Both the position numbers and the translations under genes were made by a program. A model generated the notes under the pieces. It was not told the origin of the DNA. It saw only the letters and a list, made by a program, of their open reading frames with translations, and ran no database searches. Positions 17,379 to 25,886 of a DNA stretch of 64,000 nucleotides are shown here, piece after piece. Source of the stretch: JBFGFX01 sp965232455 (lineage in GTDB: Bacteria; Pseudomonadota; Gammaproteobacteria; Steroidobacterales; Woeseiaceae); NCBI GenBank assembly GCA_965232455.1, contig OZ246981.1, positions 1,550,001 through 1,614,000 on the forward strand, written 5' to 3'. Each line of letters starts with the position of its first letter. The first letter of the stretch is position 1.

Positions 17379-19244
17379 TTATTCACCTGCGCTGTTGTAG
17401 TAACCGCCAAAGGTCCGGACCGGCGACCAGTCCGGCTCGATCGGCTCGAGCGGTGCCAGGCGACCGCGGAATTCACCCTTGCCGTAGACGACCTTGCCGT
17501 TCATCACGGTGAGGTCGGCCTCGATACGGCGCAGATCCTCGTCGTCGACGTCGAGGTACGGCGCATTCAATACCGCGATATCTGCGAACTGCCCTGGCTT
17601 CAGCCGTCCCTTCAGCACTTCTTCCTGGCTGAACCAGGCAGAACCGACGGTGTGGTGGTAAAGGGCTTCCATTCGAGTCAGCCGTTGCTCCGGCCCGTGC
17701 AGTTCCGTGCCGCCGGCACTCTTGCCCGTCGTCGCCCAGTACAAGGTCAGCCAAGGATTGTAGCTCGTCACTCGCGTCGCATCGGAACCGAGTCCGAGCG
17801 GTAGCCCAGCATTGATCACATCCCGTAGAGGTGGCGCATTGCGCGTTGCTTCCTCGCCGTAGCGGTCGAGGAAGTACTCGCCGGCATAAGCCATGCGTGC
17901 CTGCATCGCCATGCCGCCGCCGAGCGCGTTGATCCGTTGCAACGTCGGTTTCTGCAAGGTCTCGCCGTGATCGAATGCCCAGCGGATGCCGCCAAAGCCG
18001 AGACGTCCTTCGCCAACTTCAAGTGCATGCGCCTCCTCGAACACATTCAGGATGTTGTTTACCGACTCGTCGTAGGTCGCGTGAATCCTGAGTGGCCAGC
18101 GATTCGACAGCAGGTGTCGGGTAACGTCTATGAGCTGTCTACGCCACTTCGGACGTGTCGTGATGTCGGGTCGGTCAGCGAGGAAATTCTCGTAGTCGCC
18201 GGCCGCCCACACGAGGAACTCGCCGCCGCCGCGCAACACGTACCCATTCATCAGCTTCTCGGCGCGATTGACGTTGACTTCCCAGTCGTGCGTCCACTTC
18301 TGAAATTCGGCGAGTTCCTGTCCCTTGTTTTGCGGGAAAAGGTATTTCGAGATCCGGACCGGCAGGTCCCCGGTGCGTGCCAGCGCGTCCGAACCGCCGT
18401 AGTCTTCAGGAAAACGATGGCCGCCGCCGCCAGCATCAATGACGCTGGTCAGCCCGAAGCGATTGAGCTCGCGATAGAAGTGCTTTGTCGAGACGGCCTG
18501 CTGTTCGACCGTTATTGGCGGCAGCGCGCCAATCGTCCCGTACAACAGGTCGGGGTTCGGTTTCGCGTGAATGATCGCGCCGCCGTCAGCAGTGAATTCG
18601 TAGGCGGTTCCAGGCGGCGTTTTAGTTGCCGGCGTCAGGCCGAGCGCGTCGACGGCTGCCTTGTTGAGAAAACCCTGGCTATAGAGGTACAGGACGTATA
18701 CCGGCGTGTCGGGCGCCGCCCTGGTCAGCTCGGCCGGCGTCGGCATGCGCCGCTCGGAAAACTGGAACGGCGACCAGCCGCCGATAACGCGCACCCATTG
18801 ACCGCTCGGCGTTTGCCGGGCGTGTTCACGGATCATGTTGAGGCCTTGCTCGAGCGTCGGCACACCGTCCCAGCGCAGCTCGAGCGCGTAGAAACGGCCG
18901 GCGCGGGTCGGGTGCATGTGACTGTCGTTCAGCCCCGGTATGACGGTGCGTCCGCCAACGGACAATACATCTGTAGCATTGCCCTCGAGTCCAAGCACGT
19001 CTCGATTGGTCCCGACTGCCTGCACCAGGCCATCGCGAATCGCGATTGCCTCCGCCCTCGGCGTCACTGGATCGAGCGTGATGATATTTGCGTCGGTCAG
19101 GATCAGGTCGGCCGGTGCGCGATCCGCGGCCCGGGCGGACAGCGCGCCGATGCCGGCCAGCAGAGCACTGCCGGCGAGCGCGCCCGAGTAGCCGAGGAAT
19201 TTGCGCCGCGATACCGCCGACTTTGCTGGTGATGTCTTGCTCAT
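17379..19244 (-). CDS. Tat-exported YtcJ-type amidohydrolase
   Basis: About 621 residues. The ATG at 19242-19244 follows TTGGAGC. The leader contains SRRKFLGYSGALAGSALLAGI, a twin-arginine signal, so the folded metalloenzyme should be periplasmic. Catalytic motifs are as in its paralogue: IPGLNDSHMHP, RIHATYDESVNNI, AFDHGETLQ and GLGSDATRV. The two share long colinear stretches (ADLILTDANIITLD versus TDLILYNGKITTLD; WVRVIGGWSPFQFSERRMPT versus WVRVIGGWSEFQFAERRMPT), which points to gene duplication with one copy exported and one cytoplasmic. It is followed 22 bp upstream by a porin gene in the same orientation, consistent with uptake of the substrate. Confidence 0.88.
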   Translation of the reverse strand: MSKTSPAKSAVSRRKFLGYSGALAGSALLAGIGALSARAADRAPADLILTDANIITLDPVTPRAEAIAIRDGLVQAVGTNRDVLGLEGNATDVLSVGGRTVIPGLNDSHMHPTRAGRFYALELRWDGVPTLEQGLNMIREHARQTPSGQWVRVIGGWSPFQFSERRMPTPAELTRAAPDTPVYVLYLYSQGFLNKAAVDALGLTPATKTPPGTAYEFTADGGAIIHAKPNPDLLYGTIGALPPITVEQQAVSTKHFYRELNRFGLTSVIDAGGGGHRFPEDYGGSDALARTGDLPVRISKYLFPQNKGQELAEFQKWTHDWEVNVNRAEKLMNGYVLRGGGEFLVWAAGDYENFLADRPDITTRPKWRRQLIDVTRHLLSNRWPLRIHATYDESVNNILNVFEEAHALEVGEGRLGFGGIRWAFDHGETLQKPTLQRINALGGGMAMQARMAYAGEYFLDRYGEEATRNAPPLRDVINAGLPLGLGSDATRVTSYNPWLTLYWATTGKSAGGTELHGPEQRLTRMEALYHHTVGSAWFSQEEVLKGRLKPGQFADIAVLNAPYLDVDDEDLRRIEADLTVMNGKVVYGKGEFRGRLAPLEPIEPDWSPVRTFGGYYNSAGE

Positions 19245-19266
19245 CGATTGCTCCAAGTAAGATGTC

Positions 19267-20547
19267 CTAGAAACGCGCATCGAAAGTGAATTGCGCAAAG
19301 TTCGAAATGTCGGATGGCCCGGTTTCTTCGATAAACGCCTCCGGTCGCGAGTGCGTCAGCGACAGCCCCAGCAGAAAATGCCGATCGAGTTCCCACTCGA
19401 TCGAGGTCGACAGCGCCGTGTTGACGAAGCGTTCATCACTTCCACCGGGCAACCGGATCAGGTTGCCGGCCGGACCGTAGATGCCGTCGGACGTCTCGAG
19501 GCGCCAGTAAAGATTGAGGTCGAAAGACATCGTCACACCGTCCGTCGGCGTGATGGTTACGTACGGATTCACGTTAAAGAAATTTGCCGGGCCGAGCTGT
19601 GCCAGCTCGGAAAAATAGTTGCCGCGGGGATACAGCGCGTCGAATGTCTCCAGCTTGCCGTCGCCCGGCGCGGTATCGCCGGAAGCTACGTTGATGGAGA
19701 GAAGCAGTCTCGGTGACCAGGCGCCGTCCAGCTGCAGGCCGGTGTTTGTCGCCAGCGTCCAGGCACCGATGTCGTCGGCGCCATGCCTGCCGAACTGGTA
19801 GACGGCTTCCCAGTTCCAGAACGCCCTCCCACTCTCGCCAAATCCTCTCGCCCCGATGCCGTGGCGCTCCTGGTTGGCGAGCCCCTCGATCGTCAGGCGC
19901 TCGTCGAAACGTGCATATAGGTAGTACAGGTCGAGGCTGGTCCAGCCCATATCGCCCGTCGCGTAGACGCCGCCGAGGATCCGGTCGTCGTCGCTCGAAT
20001 CGTTGAACAGGCCGTTGGGCTCAACGTCGACGAGCTGCAGCCCGAAAACATCAATATGCCAACCGGTTGCTTTGAAGGAAGCGCGAGCACCGTCCCAGTT
20101 GCGTCGCACATTCGTCCCGTCGCGCGAAGCGACGAGGCGCTGCGATCCGAGCACCAGCTCCTGGCGACCTAGAGTGAGCGCCATATCGTCGACGCGAAAC
20201 TGTAACCATGCCTCCTGCAGGTCTAGGAGGTTCTGCTCTACGGGGCTCGTCTCCAGTTCGGTCTGCAAGGCACTTAACAACGATAGACGGCTGGCCAGGC
20301 GTTCGCTGTTTCCGTAGTCAGCGGTCAGCCGCAGACGTTGCGTCCAGAACGGCCCGGTGTCGCGCGCGTTTTCGTCGAAATCGATTGCCGAAACGTAGGT
20401 GGCACGCTCGCGGATGTCGCCGCTGAACTCCCATGCACCGGCGTCGATCGCAGTCGCCGTCGCGGACCGGGCCGGCATCAGAGCCAGTCCGGCCACCGCG
20501 ATGATGACCATCGATACGCAGGCAGAGATGGGAACAGGGCGGCGCAT
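19267..20547 (-). CDS. Alginate-export-type outer-membrane beta-barrel
   Basis: 426 residues: signal peptide to about residue 30 (PARSATA), then a barrel of alternating strands ending with the C-terminal aromatic FTFDARF typical of BAM substrates. The segment LDLQEAWLQFRVDDMALTLGRQELVLGSQRLVASRDGTNVRRNWDG is characteristic of the alginate_exp (AlgE-like) porin family, whose members transport polysaccharides or small organic compounds. Here there is no polysaccharide synthesis nearby. Its place beside an exported amidohydrolase suggests a substrate-specific channel. Gap to YceI upstream is six bases. Confidence 0.82.
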   Translation of the reverse strand: MRRPVPISACVSMVIIAVAGLALMPARSATATAIDAGAWEFSGDIRERATYVSAIDFDENARDTGPFWTQRLRLTADYGNSERLASRLSLLSALQTELETSPVEQNLLDLQEAWLQFRVDDMALTLGRQELVLGSQRLVASRDGTNVRRNWDGARASFKATGWHIDVFGLQLVDVEPNGLFNDSSDDDRILGGVYATGDMGWTSLDLYYLYARFDERLTIEGLANQERHGIGARGFGESGRAFWNWEAVYQFGRHGADDIGAWTLATNTGLQLDGAWSPRLLLSINVASGDTAPGDGKLETFDALYPRGNYFSELAQLGPANFFNVNPYVTITPTDGVTMSFDLNLYWRLETSDGIYGPAGNLIRLPGGSDERFVNTALSTSIEWELDRHFLLGLSLTHSRPEAFIEETGPSDISNFAQFTFDARF

Positions 20548-20553
20548 CGATAC

Positions 20554-21219
20554 TTACTGCTTGATGAACTCGGCGTGAATTTCGATCTCGATCTGGTCTC
20601 CTAATCCGCTACCGGAAAGGAAGTCGAGACCGAACTCGGTACGATCCACGACGGCTGTCGCCGCGAACCCCAGCGCCGGGACCTTCACGAACGGGTGTTC
20701 CTCCGTAGAGCCGCTCAAGGTCACGTCCAGCGTCACAGGCCGTGTAACGCCAAGCAACGTCAGATCGCCGGTGACGGCCATAGCTCTAGGACCGGCCGTC
20801 ACGATTCGCGATGACGCGAACTCGATGGTCGGGTACGCGGCAGCATTCAGGATGCTCTCGTCAGTGGATATCTTGGCGTCAAAATCTTCTTCGCCGACGA
20901 AACCCGTATCGACGGATTTCGGATCGATGACCGCAGTCACCGAACTTGCCTCGAGGTTATCGGCATCGAATTCAAGTCGTATGTCGATGTTGTTGATACG
21001 TGCCGTGTAATTCGTGAGCCCGAGGTGCTCGATGCGCCAAAGGAAGCGCGTGTGCCCGGCGTCGTTGACGTAAGATCCGGACGGCGCTTGCAGTCCATCA
21101 AGGACAGAGGCAAAACTCGCCGTTCCGAACATCATGCCAGCCAGGACGATGACGCTAGGGGTCACGAGCCGTTTGAGAGTGAGCCGAGCGCCGACATTAT
21201 TTGCAATTGAGACAGACAT
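20554..21219 (-). CDS. YceI-family periplasmic lipocalin-like protein
   Basis: 221 residues with signal peptide (hydrophobic LVTPSVIVLAGMMFGTASFA). YceI features are present: GSYVNDAGHTRFLWRIEHLGLTNYTARI, DNLEASSVTAVIDPKSVDTG, the KISTDESILNAAAYPTIEFAS segment, GDLTLLGVTRPVTLDV and RTEFGLDF. YceI proteins bind long isoprenoid chains in a beta-barrel in the periplasm and are induced by base or stress. It lies between isochorismatase (93 bp upstream) and the porin (6 bp downstream) in the island cluster. Confidence 0.9.
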   Translation of the reverse strand: MSVSIANNVGARLTLKRLVTPSVIVLAGMMFGTASFASVLDGLQAPSGSYVNDAGHTRFLWRIEHLGLTNYTARINNIDIRLEFDADNLEASSVTAVIDPKSVDTGFVGEEDFDAKISTDESILNAAAYPTIEFASSRIVTAGPRAMAVTGDLTLLGVTRPVTLDVTLSGSTEEHPFVKVPALGFAATAVVDRTEFGLDFLSGSGLGDQIEIEIHAEFIKQ

Positions 21220-21312
21220 ACCTTTCCTCTGCCGCGCTCAAAGCAGCGCGGCGCTGTTGAATGCTGTGATTGAAATGCGGGTGCGGCGGTCCACGCCGCA
21301 CCCGAGCTCGAA

Positions 21313-21990
21313 TCAGGCGGCGATTGGGTCGCGTACCGGACCGTGCTCTACACGCTGGTCTGCCTTGTGGACCATCGTGTAGGCATAATCGATGCCCATA
21401 CCGTACGCACCACAGTGCTCACGGATGATGTCCATGAGACCGTCGTAGTTCTCGCGATTGGCCCAGTCACGCTGCCACTCAAGCATCGTCTGGATAGTCG
21501 TCATCGGAACAACGCCGGCCTGTATCATCCGTTGCATTGCGTTGTCGTGGGCTTCGATCGAGGTGTCGCCAGACGCATCGGCAATCATGTAAATCTCGTA
21601 GCCGGCCTCTGCCATTGCCGAGAATGCAAACATGTTGTTGCAGATTCCCGTCCACAGGCCCGATACGATCACTTTCTTCTTCCCGCTTGCAGCCAGCGCA
21701 TCGCGAACCTTCTGGTCGTCCCAGGAGTTCATTGAGGTGCGCTCGAGAATCTCAGACTCCGGGAACACTTCGAGAAGCTCGGGATACGTGTAGCCGGAGA
21801 AAGACTCGGTTTCGACGGTCGTGATCGTCGTCGGAATATCGAACAGCTTCGCCGTTTTTGCGAGAGCGATGACATTGTTTTTCAAGGTCTGACGATCGAT
21901 CGATTGCACGCCGAAAGCCATCTGTGGCTGATGATCAATGAAGATCAGCTGCGAGTTTTCCGGCGTCAAAAGTTCTGTCTTGGTGGTCAT
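21313..21990 (-). CDS. Isochorismatase-family (YcaC-like) cysteine hydrolase
   Basis: 225 residues. The family Asp is in LIFIDHQPQMAF (Asp19) and the nucleophile Cys117 in VIVSGLWTGICNNMFAF, preceded by the usual cis-peptide region. MNSWDDQKVRDALAASGKKK matches the YcaC branch. A C-terminal extension (ENYDGLMDIIREHCGAYGMGIDYAYTMVH) is longer than in YcaC. Substrates of this branch are unknown amides. A second isochorismatase (22843-23448) shares its N-terminal pattern (DHQPxxAxxVQSMDRQxLKxN), so this island carries two diverged paralogues flanking pirin. Confidence 0.86.
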   Translation of the reverse strand: MTTKTELLTPENSQLIFIDHQPQMAFGVQSIDRQTLKNNVIALAKTAKLFDIPTTITTVETESFSGYTYPELLEVFPESEILERTSMNSWDDQKVRDALAASGKKKVIVSGLWTGICNNMFAFSAMAEAGYEIYMIADASGDTSIEAHDNAMQRMIQAGVVPMTTIQTMLEWQRDWANRENYDGLMDIIREHCGAYGMGIDYAYTMVHKADQRVEHGPVRDPIAA

Positions 21991-22032
21991 TTGTGGCTCC
22001 TAGATTGAGCGTGTTGAAATGCAAGCGGACCT

Positions 22033-22734
22033 TTATCGGCCCATATCGAAAAGCAGGAATTCGGCGTCGTTAACGCCCGCAATTTGCAGGTCGCGGGCTC
22101 CTTTGAGCGCTACGCCGTCGCCCGCAGAGAGGTTTTTGTCGTCCAGGCGGACCGAGCCCCGGGCGACCTGCAGCCAGCCGATGCGGCCGTCGTCGAGCTT
22201 GAAAGTGACTTCGTCACCGGACTCAAGCAACGATGCGTACAGGTCTACGTCTTGGTGAATGGTCACCGACCCGGCACGGCCGTCGCGCGAACCGACCAGA
22301 CCCAGCTGGCCGCGTTTCTGCTCGTCGCTGAAGGCTTTTTGTTCGTAGCTCGGCTCGAGCCCTTCCTGCTCCGGCACGATCCAGATCTGCAGGAAGTGCA
22401 CCGGATCCGAGTCGGATGCGTTGAATTCGCTGTGGCGCACACCCGTGCCCGCCGTCATACGCTGCACGTCGCCAGGACGGATGATCGAACCGGTGCCGAG
22501 ACTATCCTTGTGTTCAAGGGCACCGTCCAGGACGTAGGAGATGATCTCCATGTCGCTGTGACCGTGCGTGCCGAATCCCTGGGCCGGTTTGACGCGATCT
22601 TCGTTGATGACGCGCAGTGGACCGAGCCCCATGAACTGCGGGTCGTAGTAATGTCCGAATGAGAATGTGTGGCGGCTATTCAGCCAGCCGAGATTGGCAA
22701 AGCCACGTTCGTTCGCTGGTCGAATTGCAAGCAT
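22033..22734 (-). CDS. Pirin-family bicupin (YhhW-like)
   Basis: 233 residues with AAGGAG upstream of the ATG. The N-terminal cupin has the pirin metal site: GFGTHGHSDMEIISYVLDGALEHKDS and MTAGTGVRHSEFNASD supply two His, another His and a Glu. The C-terminal cupin is shorter and lacks such a set. Bacterial pirins of this type have quercetin 2,3-dioxygenase activity in vitro or act as redox-sensitive regulators. It is the first gene of the ten-gene leftward cluster, downstream of a Fur-box-like sequence. Confidence 0.9.
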   Translation of the reverse strand: MLAIRPANERGFANLGWLNSRHTFSFGHYYDPQFMGLGPLRVINEDRVKPAQGFGTHGHSDMEIISYVLDGALEHKDSLGTGSIIRPGDVQRMTAGTGVRHSEFNASDSDPVHFLQIWIVPEQEGLEPSYEQKAFSDEQKRGQLGLVGSRDGRAGSVTIHQDVDLYASLLESGDEVTFKLDDGRIGWLQVARGSVRLDDKNLSAGDGVALKGARDLQIAGVNDAEFLLFDMGR

Positions 22735-22744
22735 GTCTAGCTCC

Positions 22745-22763
22745 TTAATTGAGAATCATTAGC
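22745..22763. promoter_or_regulatory. Fur-box-like sequence upstream of pirin
   Basis: The stretch TGAGAATCATTA (22750-22761) matches the centre of the Fur consensus; over the 19-bp box I count 14 agreements. It lies 11-29 bp upstream of the pirin ATG, where a repressor would block transcription of the cluster. An AATACGGTATT palindrome just further upstream could be a LysR site. Iron control would fit with Dps in the same cluster, but this is pattern matching only. Confidence 0.35.
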
Positions 22764-22842
22764 AATGCAGCGACTATAAAATGGCGCGATATCGAAGACA
22801 ATACGGTATTTTACGATCATTTTGTATCAGATTTAGCGACAA

Positions 22843-23448
22843 TCATCGTGGCCCAGCTTGCCGCATATTCAGCGTAGCGCCAGTAGCGCCCGACCTATGC
22901 GTGGGCTGCGGCGCTGTCGGGTCGAGCTGCCAGTCACCGAACACCTGCTGCGACGTCACGAGATGAGCGCCAGCCAGGGTCATCCGTTGGCAGGCCATCG
23001 CATGGCGTTCTGGAGTCGTGCCGCCGCACGTGTCTGTGACCACAAACACCAAGTAATTGGCGCCGCGCATCATCGAGATAGCCGACCAACACACTGAGCA
23101 TTCTGTCCACAGCCCTGACAGGACGAGCTGTCGACGAGCTTGCAAAGCGAGTGTTGCCATCAGGTCAGCATCGTCCCAAACATCGGCGGTGCTCCGAGCT
23201 ACGGTCGTAAGGTGTTCCTTATCCTCTGCCAACGGGCCGTAGAACTGCGGGGCATCCGGAGTGCTGTCCAGCGCCGTCAGCGTGACGGGAATACCGAGCG
23301 CCCTCGCTGAGTGCGTTAGTGCCAACGTGTTTGATTTGAGTAGCTGTCGATCCATCGATTGGACTGCTGCTGCTCTGCTCGGTTGGTGATCGACGAGCAA
23401 CAGCTGCGACAGCTCTCGAGACAGGTACGTGTCAGCGTTTTTCTTCAT
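22843..23448 (-). CDS. Isochorismatase-family cysteine hydrolase, second paralogue
   Basis: About 201 residues from the ATG at 23446-23448 (MKKNADTYLSRELSQLL); a GTG at 23484 is possible but has no better ribosome site. Asp20 (LLLVDHQPSR) and the Cys of SGLWTECSVCWSA are the expected catalytic residues. The C-terminus is shorter than in its neighbour and ends in a Pro/Thr-rich tail. The gene lies between the pirin promoter and a LysR gene on the same strand. It may be expressed separately from the main cluster. Confidence 0.82.
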   Translation of the reverse strand: MKKNADTYLSRELSQLLLVDHQPSRAAAVQSMDRQLLKSNTLALTHSARALGIPVTLTALDSTPDAPQFYGPLAEDKEHLTTVARSTADVWDDADLMATLALQARRQLVLSGLWTECSVCWSAISMMRGANYLVFVVTDTCGGTTPERHAMACQRMTLAGAHLVTSQQVFGDWQLDPTAPQPTHRSGATGATLNMRQAGPR

Positions 23449-23573
23449 AGACGGACAAGATGCAAGGTTGCCGAAACTGGACACGCATCTTCAGCTGTCC
23501 GCTCATGGGTTACAAACGAGTTGTTCTGCGTTGTGAATTAGAAAAACTAAACCGATCAGCCGGCCCTGATGAC

Positions 23574-24482
23574 TTAGTCACTCATGAGGTGATGCAGCAG
23601 CCAAGTACGAAAGGTCTTGACCTTCCGCAGCCGTAGCTTTCGTTCCAGACAATCGAACTGGTAACGAACGCCGGCAGCCAATTCCGGCCCGAACGGTGAC
23701 ACGAGTCGGCCACGAGCGAGATCGCTGGAGACAAGAACGCGGCGCCCGAGTACGACCCCAGCGCCAGCGACCGCAGCCTCGATCGCCTGCTCGGCGTGTG
23801 AACCGAACTGCAACGAGGGTGTCGCGCGCGAAGAAGGCAATCCAACTGCTTCGAACCACGTTTCCCAAGTCGGGGATCCATCGACGAATGCCATGCTTTC
23901 TTCAGCCAATAGCGGAACCCGCAACAGATCCTTCGGCTCGCTGATCGCTTGCTTCTCAATAAATGCTGGCGATGCCAGAGGCAAGACCGTCTCCTCCAGC
24001 AGCCACTCCCGATACAGCCCTGGCGATTCGTCGGTGCTGAGTCGAACACCAACGTCAATTTCGTTCGGCCCGTAATCCAGCAACGTGAAATTGGCTGCGA
24101 TGCGAATGTCGAGATCCGGGTAGGCGTCTGCAAAATTTCCCAGTCGGGGAACGAGCCATTTTGCGGCAAACGGTGGCCTGCAACTGACTACGAGGCTACT
24201 CGACTCAGTGAGTGGTCTCGCGGCCTCCACCGCCTCGGCGATACGCAGAAACGCATCGCACAGCTCCGCCTTCAAGATATGCCCGGTTTCGGTAGGCTCG
24301 ATACCGCGATGATGTCGCTGGAAAAGCGGAACGCCCATATCGGCTTCGAGCTTCTTGACTTGCTGGCTGACCGCGCCTGGGGTGACGTGCAACTCGTGAG
24401 CAGCCTGCTTGAAAGAACCCAGGCGCGCTACGGCCTCAAAAGCGCGCAAAGAAGCTAGAGGCGGCAAGCGACGAAATGGCAT
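23574..24482 (-). CDS. LysR-family transcriptional regulator (GcvA-like)
   Basis: 302 residues. The N-terminal winged helix reads LPPLASLRAFEAVARLGSFKQAAHELHVTPGAVSQQVKKLEADMGVPLFQRHHRGIEPTETG, the GcvA/AmpR-type signature. It is followed by a periplasmic-binding-like effector domain (VSCRPPFAAKWLVPRL, DIRIAAN, DVGVRLS). It is divergent from a second LysR gene 139 bp away and co-directional with the isochorismatase/pirin cluster, which it most likely controls. The effector is unknown. Confidence 0.92.
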   Translation of the reverse strand: MPFRRLPPLASLRAFEAVARLGSFKQAAHELHVTPGAVSQQVKKLEADMGVPLFQRHHRGIEPTETGHILKAELCDAFLRIAEAVEAARPLTESSSLVVSCRPPFAAKWLVPRLGNFADAYPDLDIRIAANFTLLDYGPNEIDVGVRLSTDESPGLYREWLLEETVLPLASPAFIEKQAISEPKDLLRVPLLAEESMAFVDGSPTWETWFEAVGLPSSRATPSLQFGSHAEQAIEAAVAGAGVVLGRRVLVSSDLARGRLVSPFGPELAAGVRYQFDCLERKLRLRKVKTFRTWLLHHLMSD

Positions 24483-24578
24483 TGGGTTCTCGTTCTGGTC
24501 TCGGATTCCAAAGTCTGGGACTTGAAGCTAGTATGCAGAAGCCTCCAAATGGTGACAATCATTCAGATGCGCACACTG

Positions 24579-24597
24579 TGTCGCCATATTCGCGACA
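24579..24597. promoter_or_regulatory. Inverted repeat between the divergent LysR genes, possible operator
   Basis: TGTCGC (24579-24584), seven-base spacer, GCGACA (24592-24597), in the 139-bp divergent intergenic region and 25 bp before the ATG at 24622. LysR regulators bind T-N11-A dyads in such positions. This repeat has that general shape, but binding is only inferred. Confidence 0.35.
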
Positions 24598-24621
24598 ATC
24601 CCGGGCAGAGGAGCAGAAGCA

Positions 24622-25533
24622 ATGGACCAACTTCAAAGCATGCGAGCATTCGTCAAAGTCGTTGAAATGAATGGCTTTGCAGCCGCCGCACGAAAGATGG
24701 GTTTGTCGCGGTCGGTCGTGAACAAGTCCGTTATCAATCTCGAGAACGAACTCGAAACGCAACTCCTGCGGCGCAGCACAAGAAAAGTAACGCCAACCGA
24801 AACCGGGCTCGCGTTCTACGATCGCTGCATTCAGATTCTTAGCGATCTTGATGAAGCCATTTCGTCAGTGAAGGAACTCCAGGAGCGTCCGACCGGGAAT
24901 CTGCGGCTAAATGCGCCGATGACGTTTGGCACGCAACACCTGGCAATGTGTGTTGCCGACTTCATGGCCAAACATCCAGACGTACATGTCGAACTTGTCC
25001 TGAACGACCGCTTGGTCGACCCCATCGAAGAGGGTTTCGACCTCACGATAAGAATTGCAGAACCCTCTCATTCGACCAGCCTGATCACAAAGGAGATCGT
25101 GACGGCACGTCGAGTTCTGTGCGCATCGCCAACTTATCTCGACGCGGCCGGTGAGCCCACATCACCGCTAGAATTGAAGAAGCACCGATGTCTTCAGTAT
25201 GGTTATTCAGGCACCGTGACCCATTGGCGGCTTTCTGGCCCGGAGGTCGAACAGTCTTACGTCATCAACTGCCAGATGTGGTGCAACAATGGTGAAGTGC
25301 TAAAATCAGCAGCGGTTCGGGGTCAGGGAATCGCGCTCCTGCCGACGTTTATTGTCGGTGAGGCATTACAGGACGGCACCCTTCGTTCGATCTTGGCCGA
25401 CTACACTCCAACCGATTTGGTCGTCTCGGCTTTGTATCCCAGACATCGTCACTTGTCCGCGAAGGTCCGATTGTTTGTGGAGCTGCTCGAGGAACGGTTC
25501 GGCGGCCGGCCCCACTGGGATCTGGTTGGGTGA
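24622..25533 (+). CDS. LysR-family transcriptional regulator
   Basis: 303 residues: winged helix MDQLQSMRAFVKVVEMNGFAAAARKMGLSRSVVNKSVINLENELETQLLRRSTRKVTPTETG and a LysR substrate-binding domain (GNLRLNAPMTFGTQHLA, VELVLNDRLVDPIEEGFDLTIRIAE). It belongs to the large subgroup often repressing adjacent oxidoreductase or efflux genes. GAGGAGCAGAAGCA precedes the ATG. It is the last gene before the truncated tRNA copy, so it forms the right end of the proposed island. Confidence 0.92.
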   Translation: MDQLQSMRAFVKVVEMNGFAAAARKMGLSRSVVNKSVINLENELETQLLRRSTRKVTPTETGLAFYDRCIQILSDLDEAISSVKELQERPTGNLRLNAPMTFGTQHLAMCVADFMAKHPDVHVELVLNDRLVDPIEEGFDLTIRIAEPSHSTSLITKEIVTARRVLCASPTYLDAAGEPTSPLELKKHRCLQYGYSGTVTHWRLSGPEVEQSYVINCQMWCNNGEVLKSAAVRGQGIALLPTFIVGEALQDGTLRSILADYTPTDLVVSALYPRHRHLSAKVRLFVELLEERFGGRPHWDLVG

Positions 25534-25717
25534 ATTGCAGATTCGCTGCTGGCGCGGTTGGCCAGACCAGAGGGCGCTGACCGGTTTCTGAGTTTGCTGA
25601 ACAGACATTGGGGTCGGAATAAGGCCCTGTTACTTTGACGCGCCCAACAGAATGCAAACCCGCGACCCCTGCCTTTGAGAAGCACAGCCCGAATAGCGCA
25701 CCCAAGCAGAATCATTC

Positions 25718-25811
25718 GTGAGAGTAAAACTGAGGATACTCAGAAAGCTCGGTGGAATCAGTTGGTTACTTTTGGGTGAAATAACTCGTTGAATTCGGTG
25801 GTCAGAAGACC
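25718..25811. repeat. Copy A of a 94-bp dispersed repeat
   Basis: GTGAGAGTAAAACTGAG... through TAACTCGTTGAA to GGTGGTCAGAAGACC matches 29445-29539 in the same orientation at roughly 80-85 percent by eye, with one single-base gap. It encodes nothing obvious. It may be a degenerate IS end or an intergenic repeat family. Confidence 0.7.
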
Positions 25812-25846
25812 GCGGATATCAAGCGGTTACGAAGTTGGTCAACTTG

Positions 25847-25886
25847 AGCTTGGGAAGCTGAGGTTCTACCATTGAACTACACCCGC
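25847..25886 (-). repeat. Displaced 5' half of tRNA-Gly(CCC): probable attachment-site duplicate
   Basis: Forty bases identical to tRNA-Gly nucleotides 1-40 (acceptor 5' strand, D-arm, anticodon loop), ending at the exact 5' end of the tRNA. It lacks the T-arm and 3' acceptor, so it is not a functional tRNA. It lies in direct orientation to the intact gene at 10940-11013. Most tRNA-targeting islands duplicate the 3' end; duplication of the 5' half is less common. Confidence 0.8.

Larger units (their letters stand above)
10974..25886. mobile_element. Putative genomic island at tRNA-Gly, bounded by 40-bp direct repeats
   Basis: The first 40 nt of tRNA-Gly(CCC), 10974-11013, recur identically and in the same orientation at 25847-25886. 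Identity stops exactly at tRNA nucleotide 1 on one side and within the 3' strand of the anticodon stem on the other. The intervening 14.8 kb contains an IS3 element, a truncated AT-rich gene, a co-directional ten-gene cluster and two LysR regulators. No integrase gene is visible, so the element would be immobile alone or its integrase has been lost. Island status is inferred from the repeat arrangement. Confidence 0.55.

Noticed and set aside
17937..19232. 431-codon forward frame opposite the Tat amidohydrolase
   Set aside because: Antisense shadow: composition is His/Arg/Val-rich with no motif, whereas the reverse frame has full catalytic motifs.
11014..25846. Site-specific integrase within the putative island
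   Set aside because: I looked for tyrosine or serine recombinase motifs in all frames and found only the IS3 transposase, which does not target tRNA genes.
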